From the NCBI GenBank assembly GCA_027488195.1, contig JAIYCD010000138.1, positions 1 to 38,617 of the forward strand: a stretch of DNA of 38,617 nt, in the 5' to 3' direction. The notes beneath the pieces were generated by a model. It saw nothing but the letters and a program-made list of their open reading frames with translations. It made no database searches and was not told the DNA's origin. The translations under genes were made by a program, and so were the position numbers. Within the stretch, counting starts at the first letter, position 1. Each line of letters starts with the position of its first letter. Source of the DNA: Acetobacteraceae bacterium. GTDB taxonomy: Bacteria; Pseudomonadota; Alphaproteobacteria; Acetobacterales; Acetobacteraceae. Shown here piece by piece: positions 20,098 to 29,235 of the stretch.

Positions 20098-20445
20098 ATG
20101 CACGCCGTCACCGCAGCCCGCCCCGATGCCGCCGCCGCCTATCGCCAGCGCCGCACGCCCCGGCAGATGGAGGCCGAGGTCTTCGTGCGCGCCAACCGCA
20201 GCATCCGCGAAGCCCTGGCGGAGAAGAGCGAGACGACCATCGCTCGCGCCCGCGCCGATAACCGACGCCTGTGGGATGTGGTGCTCTCTTTGGTCATGGA
20301 CCCCGCCAACCAATTGCCCGCGCCGTTGCGCTCCCAGGTCGCCTCGCTCGCCCATGCGGTGCTGCGCGAGTGCGAGAGCGATTCGGCCGACCTCCAGTTC
20401 ATTTCTGAAATGAACGACGCCATCGCCGGCGGTCTCTGGAGCTGA
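20098..20445 (+). CDS. flaF: Flagellar biosynthesis regulator FlaF
   Basis: A 115-residue alpha-helical protein of the FlaF family, which in Caulobacter and relatives promotes flagellin secretion/translation and acts opposite to FlbT. Conserved features are AAYRQRRTPRQMEAEVFVRANRSI near the N-terminus and LWDVVLSLVMDPANQLPAPLRSQVASLA in the middle. The following NDAIAGGLW end is also typical. GAGGTTGTT precedes the ATG. The expected partner flbT is not adjacent. Confidence 0.88.
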   Translation: MHAVTAARPDAAAAYRQRRTPRQMEAEVFVRANRSIREALAEKSETTIARARADNRRLWDVVLSLVMDPANQLPAPLRSQVASLAHAVLRECESDSADLQFISEMNDAIAGGLWS

Positions 20446-20517
20446 GGTCCAGCGCGCTGTCATTTTTGGCTGTCAGCCCCGCTTGACGTTTTCCCGCAGG
20501 CTTGGAAGAGCTTGCCC

Positions 20518-21270
20518 ATGGACCGCACAGAGATCGCGAGCCACAGGGGGGGCGCCTTCCTTTGGCCTGAAAACAGCATGCTCGCCTTCCGCAAGGCCTT
20601 GGCCTGGCCGGCCGAGCAGATCGAGTTCGACGTCCACGCCAGCGCGGAGGGCGAACCCGTCGTCATCCATGACGCGACGTTGGACCGTACCACGGATGGC
20701 GCGGGCCCTGTCGTCGCCCTCTCCTGGGGCGAGTTGCAGCAGCTCAGGGTGAAGGGGACCGGCGGCGAATGCCTGCCCCATCTCTCGGAGGTCGCGGCTC
20801 TTGTCGGCCCCACGGCGCAGCGCCTGCGCCTCGAAGTGAAGGCCGACCCGGAGAAGCGCCCCTATCCCGGCCTCGTCGCCCGTTGCGGCCGGCTGCTGGA
20901 CGGCATGGGCCTGCGCCCCCGCACCATCATGATGAGCTTCGAGCGCCCCTCAGTGGCCGAAGCCGCGTCCTTGGGCGGCTTTGAGCAGGTGGTCTGGCTC
21001 GTGAACGGACCGACGCTGCAAGGCACCGCGACCCAGGACCTCGTCCGGCAATGCCAGGAACTCGGCGCTTCCGAGGTGGGCGTGCATGTGAAGGGGGCGA
21101 GCGACGCGCTGCGGGATGCCCTGCGTGGGGCCGGGCTGCGCCTCTCGGTCTGGGGCGCCAACCATGCCGACACCATCTGCCGCGCCTTGACGCTCGGCGT
21201 GGATGTGCTGGCGACGGATGACCCGCCGCTCGCCGTCGAATTGCGACGGGAGGTAAAGCCGTTGCGGTGA
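20518..21270 (+). CDS. ugpQ: Glycerophosphodiester phosphodiesterase
   Basis: A 250-residue cytoplasmic TIM-barrel enzyme hydrolysing glycerophosphodiesters to glycerol-3-phosphate plus alcohol. Catalytic and metal residues are recognisable: HRGG (His9, Arg10), ENS, EFDVHAS and the catalytic His in VVIHDATLDRTTDG, then RLEVKAD. ATG 20518 is preceded by GGAAGAG. No signal peptide, so it is like E. coli UgpQ rather than periplasmic GlpQ. It may recycle products of phospholipid turnover; no Ugp transporter is adjacent. Confidence 0.93.
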   Translation: MDRTEIASHRGGAFLWPENSMLAFRKALAWPAEQIEFDVHASAEGEPVVIHDATLDRTTDGAGPVVALSWGELQQLRVKGTGGECLPHLSEVAALVGPTAQRLRLEVKADPEKRPYPGLVARCGRLLDGMGLRPRTIMMSFERPSVAEAASLGGFEQVVWLVNGPTLQGTATQDLVRQCQELGASEVGVHVKGASDALRDALRGAGLRLSVWGANHADTICRALTLGVDVLATDDPPLAVELRREVKPLR

Positions 21271-21492
21271 AGGGGCGGCCCCGCCTAGCCTTCCGGGTGA
21301 GGAGAATATCCGGGAGGCGGAGTTGCCGGAAGCGGCGCCGATACGCGAACGAGATCAGAATGTTGAGCCGGAACCCGGGCCGCCCGGGCGCGGCATGGGT
21401 GAAGGCGGGCCGCCCGTGCAGGGCGGCGCGCCGGGGTTTCGGCGACGTCACGTCACGCGGGCGCCACGGGCGCTCGCCTCAGAGAGAGTCAC

Positions 21493-22668
21493 ATGCTGCC
21501 CAACATGAGCATCCCGACGCTGGATTTTGGCCTTGGCGAGGAGATTGATGCGCTGCGGGATTCGGTCTGCGGCTTCGCGGCCGACCGGATCGCGCCCATC
21601 GCCGCCGAGATCGACAAGACCGATGAATTTCCCCGCTACCTCTGGCCCGAGATGGGCGCACTCGGCCTGCACGGGATCACCGTGGACGAGGAGCAGGGCG
21701 GCGCGGGCATGGGCTATCTCGCCCATTGCGTGGCCGTCGAGGAGGTGAGCCGCGCCTCGGCCAGTGTCGGCCTCAGCTATGGCGCGCATTCCAATCTCTG
21801 CGTGAACCAGCTGGCCCGCAACGGTACGGCCGAGCAGAAGGCGCGCTATCTGCCCAAGCTCATCAGCGGCGAGCATCTGGGCGCGCTCGCGATGAGCGAA
21901 CCGGGTGCCGGCTCGGACGTGGTCTCCATGAAGCTGCGGGCCGAGAAGCGGGGCGACCGCTATGTGCTGAACGGCACGAAGATGTGGATCACCAACGCGC
22001 ATTATGCCGAGACCCTGATCGTCTATGCCAAGACCGACCCCGAGGCCGGACCCAAGGGGATCACCGCCTTCATCGTGGAAAGGGGCATGAAGGGTTTCAC
22101 CCCGGCGCAGAAGCTGGACAAGCTCGGCATGCGCGGCTCCCCCACCAGCGAGCTGGTCTTCGAGGATTGCGAGGTGCCGGCGGAGAATGTGCTGGGCGCC
22201 GTGAATGGCGGCGTGCGCGTGCTCATGTCAGGCCTGGATTACGAGCGCGCGGTGCTGGCCGCAGGCCCCTTGGGCATCATGCAGGCCTGCCTGGATGTGG
22301 TGGTGCCCTACATCCATGAGCGCAAGCAGTTCGGCCAGGCGATCGGCGAGTTCCAGTTCATCCAGGGCAAGGTCGCCGACATGTACACGCGCTTCAACGC
22401 CGCGCGCGCCTATGTCTATGCGGTGGCCCGCGCCTGCGATGCGGGGAAGACCACGCGCAAGGATGCGGCGGGCGCCATCCTGTTTGCCGCGGAGGAAGCG
22501 ACGAAGGCGGCGCTGGATGCCATCCAGATCCTGGGCGGCAATGGCTACATCAATGACTATCCGACGGGGCGGCTGCTGCGCGATGCGAAGCTCTATGAAA
22601 TCGGCGCGGGGACGAGCGAAATCCGGCGCCTGCTGATCGGCCGCGAATTGTTCCGAGAAACCGCGTGA
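21493..22668 (+). CDS. ivd: Isovaleryl-CoA dehydrogenase
   Basis: A 391-residue FAD acyl-CoA dehydrogenase catalysing the third step of leucine degradation. The catalytic base Glu251 lies in [15 protein letters not shown], the helix-G position specific to isovaleryl-CoA dehydrogenases; most other acyl-CoA dehydrogenases place it near the C-terminus. Other family blocks are [45 protein letters not shown] and the C-terminal [20 protein letters not shown]. Its last four bases overlap the mccB GTG start. The 220 bases upstream contain no visible regulator gene. Confidence 0.95.
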   Translation: MLPNMSIPTLDFGLGEEIDALRDSVCGFAADRIAPIAAEIDKTDEFPRYLWPEMGALGLHGITVDEEQGGAGMGYLAHCVAVEEVSRASASVGLSYGAHSNLCVNQLARNGTAEQKARYLPKLISGEHLGALAMSEPGAGSDVVSMKLRAEKRGDRYVLNGTKMWITNAHYAETLIVYAKTDPEAGPKGITAFIVERGMKGFTPAQKLDKLGMRGSPTSELVFEDCEVPAENVLGAVNGGVRVLMSGLDYERAVLAAGPLGIMQACLDVVVPYIHERKQFGQAIGEFQFIQGKVADMYTRFNAARAYVYAVARACDAGKTTRKDAAGAILFAAEEATKAALDAIQILGGNGYINDYPTGRLLRDAKLYEIGAGTSEIRRLLIGRELFRETA

Positions 22669-24257
22669 CCGGCATCAACCCCCGCAGCGAGGAATTTCGC
22701 GCCAATGCCGCTGCCATGCAGGCGCTGCTGGACCAGCTCGCCGCCCGCACCGCGCAAGCCGCGCTAGGCGGCACGCAAGCCGCGCGGGACAAGCACACCG
22801 CCCGCGGCAAGCTCCTCCCACGGCAGCGGGTGGAGCGCCTGCTCGATCCCGGCGCGCCCTTCCTCGAACTCTCGCCGCTGGCAGCCCATGGAATGTATGG
22901 CGATGAGGTGCCCGGCGCCGGCCTCATCACCGGCATCGGCACGGTGCAGGGCCGCGTCTGCGTCATCGTCGCCAATGACGCGACGGTGAAGGGCGGCAGC
23001 TACTACCCGCTGACGGTGAAGAAGCATCTCCGCGCGCAGGAAATCGCCGCGCAGAACAACCTGCCTTGCCTTTACCTGGTGGATAGCGGCGGCGCGAACC
23101 TGCCCAACCAGGATGAGATCTTCCCGGACCGTGAGCATTTCGGCCGCATCTTCTTCAACCAGGCGAACATGTCGGCGGCCGGCATCCCGCAGATCGCCTC
23201 CGTCATGGGCAGTTGCACGGCGGGCGGCGCCTATGTGCCCGCCATGTGCGACGAGGCCGTGATCGTGCGCAACCAGGGCACCATCTTCCTGGGCGGCCCG
23301 CCTTTGGTGAAGGCCGCGACGGGCGAGGTGGTGAGCGCCGAGGATCTGGGCGGCGGCGATGTGCATACCCGCCTTTCGGGCGTGGCGGATCATCTGGCGG
23401 TGGATGACATGCACGCGCTGGGCCTGGTGCGCCGGATCGTCGGCAACCTCAACGCCAAGGCGCCGCCCGCGCCGCCGCACCCGCCAACCCCGCCGCTCCA
23501 TGCGCCGGAGGAACTGAACGGCATCATCCCCTCCGATGTGCGCCAGCCCTATGATGTGCGCGAGGTGATCGCCCGCATCGTGGACGGTTCCGTGCTGGAC
23601 GAGTTCAAGCCGCGCTATGGCACCACGCTCGTCACCGGCTTCGCGCGGATCTGGGGCATGCCGGTCGGCATCATCGCGAATAACGGCATTCTCTTCAGCG
23701 AGAGCGCACAGAAGGGCGCGCATTTCATCGAGCTCTGCTGCCAGCGGAACATTCCGCTGCTGTTCCTGCAGAACATCTCGGGCTTCATGGTGGGGCGGAA
23801 ATACGAGACGGGCGGCATCGCCAAGGATGGCGCGAAGCTCGTCACCGCCGTCGCCACCGCTTCCGTGCCCAAGATCACCGTGATCATCGGCGGCAGCTTC
23901 GGCGCGGGCAATTACGGCATGTGCGGCCGCGCCTACAGCCCGCGCTTCCTCTTCGCCTGGCCCAATGCGCGAATTTCCGTGATGGGCGGCGAGCAGGCGG
24001 CCAGCGTGCTGGCGACGCTGCGGCGCGACAATCTGGAAGCTGCCGGCAAGGCCTGGAGCGCCGAGGAGGAGGAAGCCTTCAAGGCGCCCATCCGCGAGAA
24101 ATACGAGCGGGAAGGGGACCCCACCTACGCCACGGCCCGGCTTTGGGATGACGGCATCATCGCGCCTGCCATGACGCGCGATGTGCTGGGCCTCGCCTTC
24201 AACGCGGCGCTGCATGCGCCCATCGGGCCCACGCGCTTCGGCCTGTTCCGGATGTGA
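22665..24257 (+). CDS. mccB: Methylcrotonyl-CoA carboxylase, beta (carboxyltransferase) subunit
   Basis: A 530-residue carboxyltransferase that moves CO2 from biotin to 3-methylcrotonyl-CoA in leucine breakdown. Family blocks are [54 protein letters not shown] and [17 protein letters not shown], then [19 protein letters not shown]. Translation starts at GTG 22665, inside the ivd stop (GTGA), indicating translational coupling. The alpha subunit starts in the stop codon of this gene. Confidence 0.95.
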   Translation: MTGINPRSEEFRANAAAMQALLDQLAARTAQAALGGTQAARDKHTARGKLLPRQRVERLLDPGAPFLELSPLAAHGMYGDEVPGAGLITGIGTVQGRVCVIVANDATVKGGSYYPLTVKKHLRAQEIAAQNNLPCLYLVDSGGANLPNQDEIFPDREHFGRIFFNQANMSAAGIPQIASVMGSCTAGGAYVPAMCDEAVIVRNQGTIFLGGPPLVKAATGEVVSAEDLGGGDVHTRLSGVADHLAVDDMHALGLVRRIVGNLNAKAPPAPPHPPTPPLHAPEELNGIIPSDVRQPYDVREVIARIVDGSVLDEFKPRYGTTLVTGFARIWGMPVGIIANNGILFSESAQKGAHFIELCCQRNIPLLFLQNISGFMVGRKYETGGIAKDGAKLVTAVATASVPKITVIIGGSFGAGNYGMCGRAYSPRFLFAWPNARISVMGGEQAASVLATLRRDNLEAAGKAWSAEEEEAFKAPIREKYEREGDPTYATARLWDDGIIAPAMTRDVLGLAFNAALHAPIGPTRFGLFRM

Positions 24258-26257
24258 TGGCGATGTTCACCAAGATCCTGATCGCCAATCGCGGCGAGAT
24301 CGCCGTCCGCATCATCCGCACCGCGCGTCGGATGGGCATCACCACCGTCGCCGTCTTCAGCGAGGCCGATGCCAAGGCGCTGCATGTGCGCGAGGCCGAT
24401 GAAGCCTATGCCATCGGCCCCGCGCCGGCCGCGCAATCCTATCTGCGCGGCGATGCGATCCTGGAGGTGGCCCAGCGCAGCGGTGCGCAGGCGGTCCATC
24501 CCGGCTATGGCTTCCTCTCCGAGAATGCGGATTTCGCGGAGGCCTGCGCCGCCGCCGGCATCGCCTTCATCGGCCCGCCCGCATCGGCCATCCGCGCCAT
24601 GGGCAGCAAGGCCGAAAGCAAGCGCCTGATGGTGGCGGCCGGCGTGCCCACCGTGCCCGGCTACCACGGCGAAGCGCAGGATGAGGCGACGCTCGCCGCC
24701 GAGGCCTCGCGCATCGGCTTCCCCGTGCTCATCAAGGCGAGTGCGGGCGGCGGCGGCAAGGGCATGCGCCCGGTCTATGCGGCCGAGGATTTCGCCGCCG
24801 AATTGGCCGGCGCCCGGCGCGAGGCGAAGGCCGCCTTCGGCGATGACCGCGTGCTGATCGAAAAATACCTCCAGCGCCCGCGCCATGTGGAGGTGCAGGT
24901 CTTCGGCGACAGCCACGGCCGCGTCACCCATTTGCACACGCGCGACTGTTCGGTGCAGCGCCGGCATCAGAAGGTTCTGGAGGAGGCGCCGGCGCCCGAC
25001 CTGTCGGACGCGCTGCGCGCCAGCCTGCACGAAGCGGCCGAGAATGCCGCCCGCGCGGTCGGCTACACCAATGCCGGCACGGTGGAATTCGTGGTGGAGG
25101 GCGATGCCGCCTATTTCCTGGAGATGAACACCCGCCTCCAGGTGGAGCATCCGGTGACGGAAATGATCACCGGCCTTGATCTCGTGGAATGGCAATTGCG
25201 CGTGGCGGCCGGCGAGGCGCTGCCCGGTGCGTGGCCCCCTGCGCCGGGGGGCCATGCCGTGGAAGTACGCCTCTACGCGGAGGAACCAGAGCAGGATTTC
25301 CGCCCCGCGACGGGCCGGCTGACCAGTCTGCGGCCGATCCATTTCCAAGGGCATACCCGCGTGGATACGGGCTTCCGGGAGGGCGATGCCGTCACCGCCT
25401 TCTACGATCCCATGCTCGCCAAGGTCATTGCCTGGGGTGAAGATCGGGACGCGGCGCTGATCCGCCTCGCCCAGGCGATGGACGCGCTGGTGGTGGAGGG
25501 GGTGGGCAACAACGCCCGCTTCCTGCGCCGCCTGCTGCACCACCCGGCGCTCCGTGCGGCCGAGTTGGACACGGGCTTCATTGCCCGACACGCAGGCCTG
25601 CTGCTGGCCCCGCCCGAACCCGCACCCGATGACGTTCTGATCGCCGCCGCAGCCGGTGAAGCCGCACAGGCGGCGCATGATTGGTCCGAGCAGGCCTTCT
25701 TCGGCTCGCCCTGGCTGCGCGCAGCCGGGTGGCGGTTGCAAGGTTCAGCCGAGGTGCTGAGCCTCTGGGATGACGGGATCCGGCCGCGCCGTGTCGCACT
25801 GCGCCATCTGGCCGATGGCTTTGAGGTCTCCATTGAGGGCGCGCCACCGCGCCGCGTCGGCATCAATGTGCAGGCGGGGGATTTTGCGTTGGTCGAGGGC
25901 TCCGTCTCGCGCAGTTTTGGGTTTTTTCTTGAGCAGGGTGGGTGCAGCATCCGTCTGGATGGAGGCCGATGGCGCCTCCACCGCCGCGACCCCTACGCGC
26001 CGGCCAGCGAGGGTGCGGCCAGCGAGAGCCGGCTCTCGGCCCCCATCCCCGGCCGGGTGGTGCGCTTGCTGGTCTCGGTCGGCGAGGGGGTGACCAAGGG
26101 TCAACTCCTCGCGGTGCTGGAAGCCATGAAGACCGAGATCAAGATCACGGCCCCGCGTGACGGCATCGTGGCGCATCTGGGCTGCGCGGAGGGCGAGACG
26201 GTGGAGGAAGGCGTCGAAATCCTGAGCCTTGCGCCTGGGGAAGCCTGCGAAATATGA
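24257..26257 (+). CDS. mccA: Methylcrotonyl-CoA carboxylase, alpha (biotin carboxylase) subunit
   Basis: A 666-residue protein: biotin carboxylase (FTKILIANRGEIAVRII, KASAGGGGKGMR, and VEFVVEG...FLEMNTRLQVEHPVTE), a BT-like linker, and a C-terminal biotinyl domain. The biotin-accepting lysine is Lys625 in LEAMKTEIKITAP. Most biotin domains have AMKM; here the residue after Lys is Thr, which may alter recognition by biotin ligase. ATG 24257 shares TGATG with the mccB stop. The hydratase and HMG-CoA lyase genes that often follow are not here. Confidence 0.95.
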   Translation: MAMFTKILIANRGEIAVRIIRTARRMGITTVAVFSEADAKALHVREADEAYAIGPAPAAQSYLRGDAILEVAQRSGAQAVHPGYGFLSENADFAEACAAAGIAFIGPPASAIRAMGSKAESKRLMVAAGVPTVPGYHGEAQDEATLAAEASRIGFPVLIKASAGGGGKGMRPVYAAEDFAAELAGARREAKAAFGDDRVLIEKYLQRPRHVEVQVFGDSHGRVTHLHTRDCSVQRRHQKVLEEAPAPDLSDALRASLHEAAENAARAVGYTNAGTVEFVVEGDAAYFLEMNTRLQVEHPVTEMITGLDLVEWQLRVAAGEALPGAWPPAPGGHAVEVRLYAEEPEQDFRPATGRLTSLRPIHFQGHTRVDTGFREGDAVTAFYDPMLAKVIAWGEDRDAALIRLAQAMDALVVEGVGNNARFLRRLLHHPALRAAELDTGFIARHAGLLLAPPEPAPDDVLIAAAAGEAAQAAHDWSEQAFFGSPWLRAAGWRLQGSAEVLSLWDDGIRPRRVALRHLADGFEVSIEGAPPRRVGINVQAGDFALVEGSVSRSFGFFLEQGGCSIRLDGGRWRLHRRDPYAPASEGAASESRLSAPIPGRVVRLLVSVGEGVTKGQLLAVLEAMKTEIKITAPRDGIVAHLGCAEGETVEEGVEILSLAPGEACEI

Positions 26258-26395
26258 GTTTTGTCGCAAAAATACAACCATAGGGACCCATGGAAAAGCT
26301 AAGATTCAGCTGCTGGTCGCTATTGCAGCAAGTTTTTAGGGCATAATATCCCGGCCGGGTCGGGTGTTCTGAAACGATCGCCGTCGAGCGGTCGA

Positions 26396-26409
26396 ACGGA
26401 TCCATCCGT
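26396..26409. promoter_or_regulatory. Inverted repeat in the leader of the small membrane protein
   Basis: ACGGAT-CC-ATCCGT is a perfect 6-bp inverted repeat with a two-base spacer, 18 bases upstream of the 26428 ATG. It could be an operator or a small hairpin next to the ribosome-binding site. The preceding 26258-26350 stretch is AT-richer than its surroundings (TTTTTAGGGCATAATATC) and probably contains the promoter, but I cannot pair clear -35 and -10 boxes. Confidence 0.4.
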
Positions 26410-26427
26410 GGGACAAGGGGATTTGAG

Positions 26428-26604
26428 ATGGTGACAGAGCAGGACGCTCCGGGTGTCGTGGCGATGCCGCGCCGGCCGCCCGTGAATGTGATGAGCAGCG
26501 CGAAGGAGGAGGAAGGCCCGGTCAAGGGCGAACTCTGGGCCGTGCTGCGTGCGCTCGCCGTGCTGACCGGCGTGATCCTGACGATCGGCTACGTCATCGC
26601 CTGA
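26428..26604 (+). CDS. Small single-pass membrane protein
   Basis: A 58-residue protein with AAGGGG eight bases before ATG. The N-terminal half is polar (MVTEQDAPGVVAMPRRPP, then SAKEEEGPVKGEL). The C-terminal half is one membrane helix (VLRALAVLTGVILTIGYVIA) ending the protein, so it is a tail-anchored or N-in protein. I recognise no family. It has its own AT-richer upstream region of 170 bases with an inverted repeat, which argues for independent expression rather than read-through from mccA. It converges with the aminotransferase gene, six bases away. Confidence 0.65.
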   Translation: MVTEQDAPGVVAMPRRPPVNVMSSAKEEEGPVKGELWAVLRALAVLTGVILTIGYVIA

Positions 26605-26610
26605 AGGCGT

Positions 26611-27942
26611 TCAGCCCGCGCGGTCCAGCATCGGGCCGCGCAGGGTCAGAAATTCGCGGAAGGCGGCGATGAAGCCGCCGATGTCGGTCGGTGCCAGTGG
26701 CAGGCTGAGCGCCACCATGCCCCTTCGGGCGAGGTAGAAGCCCGCCTCCAGCATATCCAGGAAGAATAATTCGCGGCGCTGCTCCTCCTCCGGGGTGGCG
26801 GCATAGGGCGTCTCGATCGCACCGCTGCGGAAATGCGCGGTCATCATGCTGCCCGCCCCGGTGAACTGCATGGCGACACCCGCCTCGGCGCAGGCGGCGT
26901 TGAGTTCGGCGCGCAGCACTTGGCCCCGCTGATAGAGCGCCTCCACCACCGCGCCCCGGAACAACTCGCCCAACGTGACGCAGCCCGCCGCCATGGACCA
27001 GACATTGTTGTTGAAAGTGCCCGCATGCGGCAGCGCGCCGGGACGATGGGCGTCGAAGACGTCCATGATGTCGGCGCGCCCGCCGAAGGCGCCGACATTC
27101 ATGCCCCCCGCGATGTATTTGCCGAGCGTCGTCATGTCCGGGATCACGCCATGGCGCTGCTGCAGCCCGCCCTCGCTGTGACGGCTCGTCATCACCTCGT
27201 CGAAGATGAGGACGGCGCCGGTTTCGGTGCAGGCTTGCCGCAAGGCAGCCAGGAATTCGCGGCTGGCGGGAATGCAGCCGCCTGAGCCCAGCATCGGCTC
27301 GACCAGCACGGCGGCGAGCTTGTCACCGGCCTCGCGGATCGCTGCCACGCTGCCCGCCACGTCGTTATAGGTCAGGAATCGCGTCGGCACCGGCAGGTTC
27401 ACCGGGCTCTGGCCATAGGCGAAGGTCATGACGCCGCCATGGTAGCCGCCCTTGGCCACCATGATCTCGGCCCGGCCCGTAAAGGCGCGGGCGGCGGAGA
27501 GGGCCATGATATTGGCCTCAGTGCCCGAATTGGTGAAACGCACGCGGTCGATCGAGGGGAAGCGCGCGCAGACCAGCTCGGCGAAGCGGACCTCATTGGC
27601 GCCAGCGCCCGAGAGATTGATGCCGGTGTCCATGGCGGCGCGGGCCACATCCAGGATGCGCCGCTCGCTATGGCCGAACAGGCCGGCCGTGTATTCGCCC
27701 AGCATGTCCGTATAGGCATGGCCATCGGCGTCCCACAGGCGCGCCCCTTCGCCGCGGGCCATGCTGATCGGGAAGGGGGACCAGAAGAGCACGGTGCGCG
27801 TGTTGCCGCCGGGCATCACCCGGCGCGCGGCCTCGTGCAGTTCTGCGCTTTTGGGCCGTGCGGCCGCATAGGTCGCGCGCGCTTCGAGCAGCGCGCTCTC
27901 GAGGTCGGAGTTGCGGGGCGGCGGTTGATCGAGCGGGGCCAT
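26611..27942 (-). CDS. Class III aminotransferase (glutamate-1-semialdehyde aminomutase-like)
   Basis: A 443-residue PLP-dependent fold-type I enzyme. Landmarks are VMPGGNTRTVLFWSPFPI, RVRFTNSGTEANIMALSAAR (phosphate loop), AVLVEPMLGSGGCIP and LIFDEVMTSRHS (Asp contacting the pyridine N). The Schiff-base Lys275 lies in MTTLGKYIAGGMNVGAFGG. It resembles glutamate-1-semialdehyde 2,1-aminomutase in layout, but the N-terminal extension and separation from haem genes favour a catabolic amine or amino-acid transaminase. It is divergent from an HcnC-like FAD oxidase across 96 bases, so both probably act on amino compounds. Substrate unknown. Confidence 0.88.
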   Translation of the reverse strand: MAPLDQPPPRNSDLESALLEARATYAAARPKSAELHEAARRVMPGGNTRTVLFWSPFPISMARGEGARLWDADGHAYTDMLGEYTAGLFGHSERRILDVARAAMDTGINLSGAGANEVRFAELVCARFPSIDRVRFTNSGTEANIMALSAARAFTGRAEIMVAKGGYHGGVMTFAYGQSPVNLPVPTRFLTYNDVAGSVAAIREAGDKLAAVLVEPMLGSGGCIPASREFLAALRQACTETGAVLIFDEVMTSRHSEGGLQQRHGVIPDMTTLGKYIAGGMNVGAFGGRADIMDVFDAHRPGALPHAGTFNNNVWSMAAGCVTLGELFRGAVVEALYQRGQVLRAELNAACAEAGVAMQFTGAGSMMTAHFRSGAIETPYAATPEEEQRRELFFLDMLEAGFYLARRGMVALSLPLAPTDIGGFIAAFREFLTLRGPMLDRAG

Positions 27943-28038
27943 GTGCGAGCCTCCCGCGCCGCTCGCGTTGCGTCAATCGGGACTTGCCGGGCGGCGCGGC
28001 TGCGTGCTCCATCAGGGCCTCTCGAAAGGGCGTGCGGC

Positions 28039-29145
28039 ATGGTGGTGGATGCGATCGTGGTCGGCGGCGGGTTGGTGGGTTCGGCCATCGCCTGGGGCTT
28101 GCAACGCGAAGGGCTTTCGACCGTGCTGCTCGACGAGGGCGATCTCGCCTTCCGGGCCAGCCGGGGGAATTTCGGCCTGGTCTGGGTGCAGTCCAAGGGC
28201 CTCGGCGCGCCGCATTACCAGCGCTGGACCCGCGCCTCGGCCGAGGCCTGGGACGGGCTTGCTTCAGAGCTTTCGGCGAAAAGCGGCCTGGATTGCGGGT
28301 TGCGTCAGCCGGGCGGCGTGCATCTCTGCCTGAGCGACCAGGAATTCGAGGACCGCTCCAATCGCATGGCCCGCATGAAGGCCGAGGCCGGCAACCACGC
28401 CTATGAGTACCGCATGCTGGACGCGAAGGAGGTGCGGGACATGCTGCCGGGCCTGGGCGAGCGCGTGGTCGGCGCCTCCTGGACGCCCTATGACGGCCAT
28501 GCCAACCCGCTGAACCTGCTGCACGCCCTCCACCGCGCCTTCACCGCGGCGGGTGGCCGCTACGTCCCGGAGGCCGGCGTGACCAGCGCCAGCGCCGCGC
28601 CGGGCGATTTCAGGGTCAGCACGCCGGCCGGCGATTTCGCCGCCCCGCGCATCGTGCTGGCCGCCGGCCTCGGCAATGCGAAGCTCGCGCCGCTTTTCGG
28701 CCTCAACGCGCCGGTCCGCCCGCAGCGCGGCCAGGTGCTGGTGACCGAGCGCACGCGGGAGGTATTGCCCATGCCCACAACCTCGATTCGCCAGACCGAT
28801 GACGGCACGCTCCTGCTGGGCGACAGCCAGGAGGAGGTGGGGTTCGACCTTCACCAGACGCAGGATGTGATGGCGATGATCGCCCAGCGCGCCGCCTGGT
28901 CCTTTCCCTGGATCGCGCGGCTCAACATCGTCCGCGCCTGGTCGGCGCTCAGGGTCATGGCGCCCGACGGGTTGCCGATCTACGATGAAAGTGAAACGTT
29001 TCCAGGGGCTTTCACCGCGAATTGCCATTCGGGCGTGACACTTGCGGCGGCGCATGCGCGGCTCTTCGCGCCCATGGTGGCGCGCGGCGCGCTGGAGCCG
29101 GGGATGGAGCGGTTCTCGGCCCGCCGCTTTGCCGAGGCCGGTTGA
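28039..29145 (+). CDS. DAO-type FAD oxidase/dehydrogenase, HcnC-like subunit
   Basis: A 368-residue FAD-dependent amine/amino-acid oxidase of the glycine/D-amino-acid oxidase family. The Rossmann motif is AIVVGGGLVGSAIAWGLQ. Further blocks are RASRGNFGLVWVQSKG, RPQRGQVLVTERT and LRVMAPDGLPIYDE, ending NCHSGVTLAAAHA. It resembles the catalytic subunit (HcnC/OoxB) of three-part enzymes such as hydrogen cyanide synthase, opine oxidase and D-hydroxyproline dehydrogenase. The matching 2Fe-2S and second FAD subunits lie at 31345-32996. Start ATG 28039 gives the flavin-binding strand right at the N-terminus; an upstream open extension has no family similarity. Confidence 0.88.
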   Translation: MVVDAIVVGGGLVGSAIAWGLQREGLSTVLLDEGDLAFRASRGNFGLVWVQSKGLGAPHYQRWTRASAEAWDGLASELSAKSGLDCGLRQPGGVHLCLSDQEFEDRSNRMARMKAEAGNHAYEYRMLDAKEVRDMLPGLGERVVGASWTPYDGHANPLNLLHALHRAFTAAGGRYVPEAGVTSASAAPGDFRVSTPAGDFAAPRIVLAAGLGNAKLAPLFGLNAPVRPQRGQVLVTERTREVLPMPTTSIRQTDDGTLLLGDSQEEVGFDLHQTQDVMAMIAQRAAWSFPWIARLNIVRAWSALRVMAPDGLPIYDESETFPGAFTANCHSGVTLAAAHARLFAPMVARGALEPGMERFSARRFAEAG

Positions 29146-29235
29146 CCGTCTGGCGGGCGCCCTCCGTGGTTTTCCCGAGCGGGTCGCTCCCTCTTCGCTT
29201 TGCGATCACGCCCCGTTCCGTGTAGAGACCGCCGG

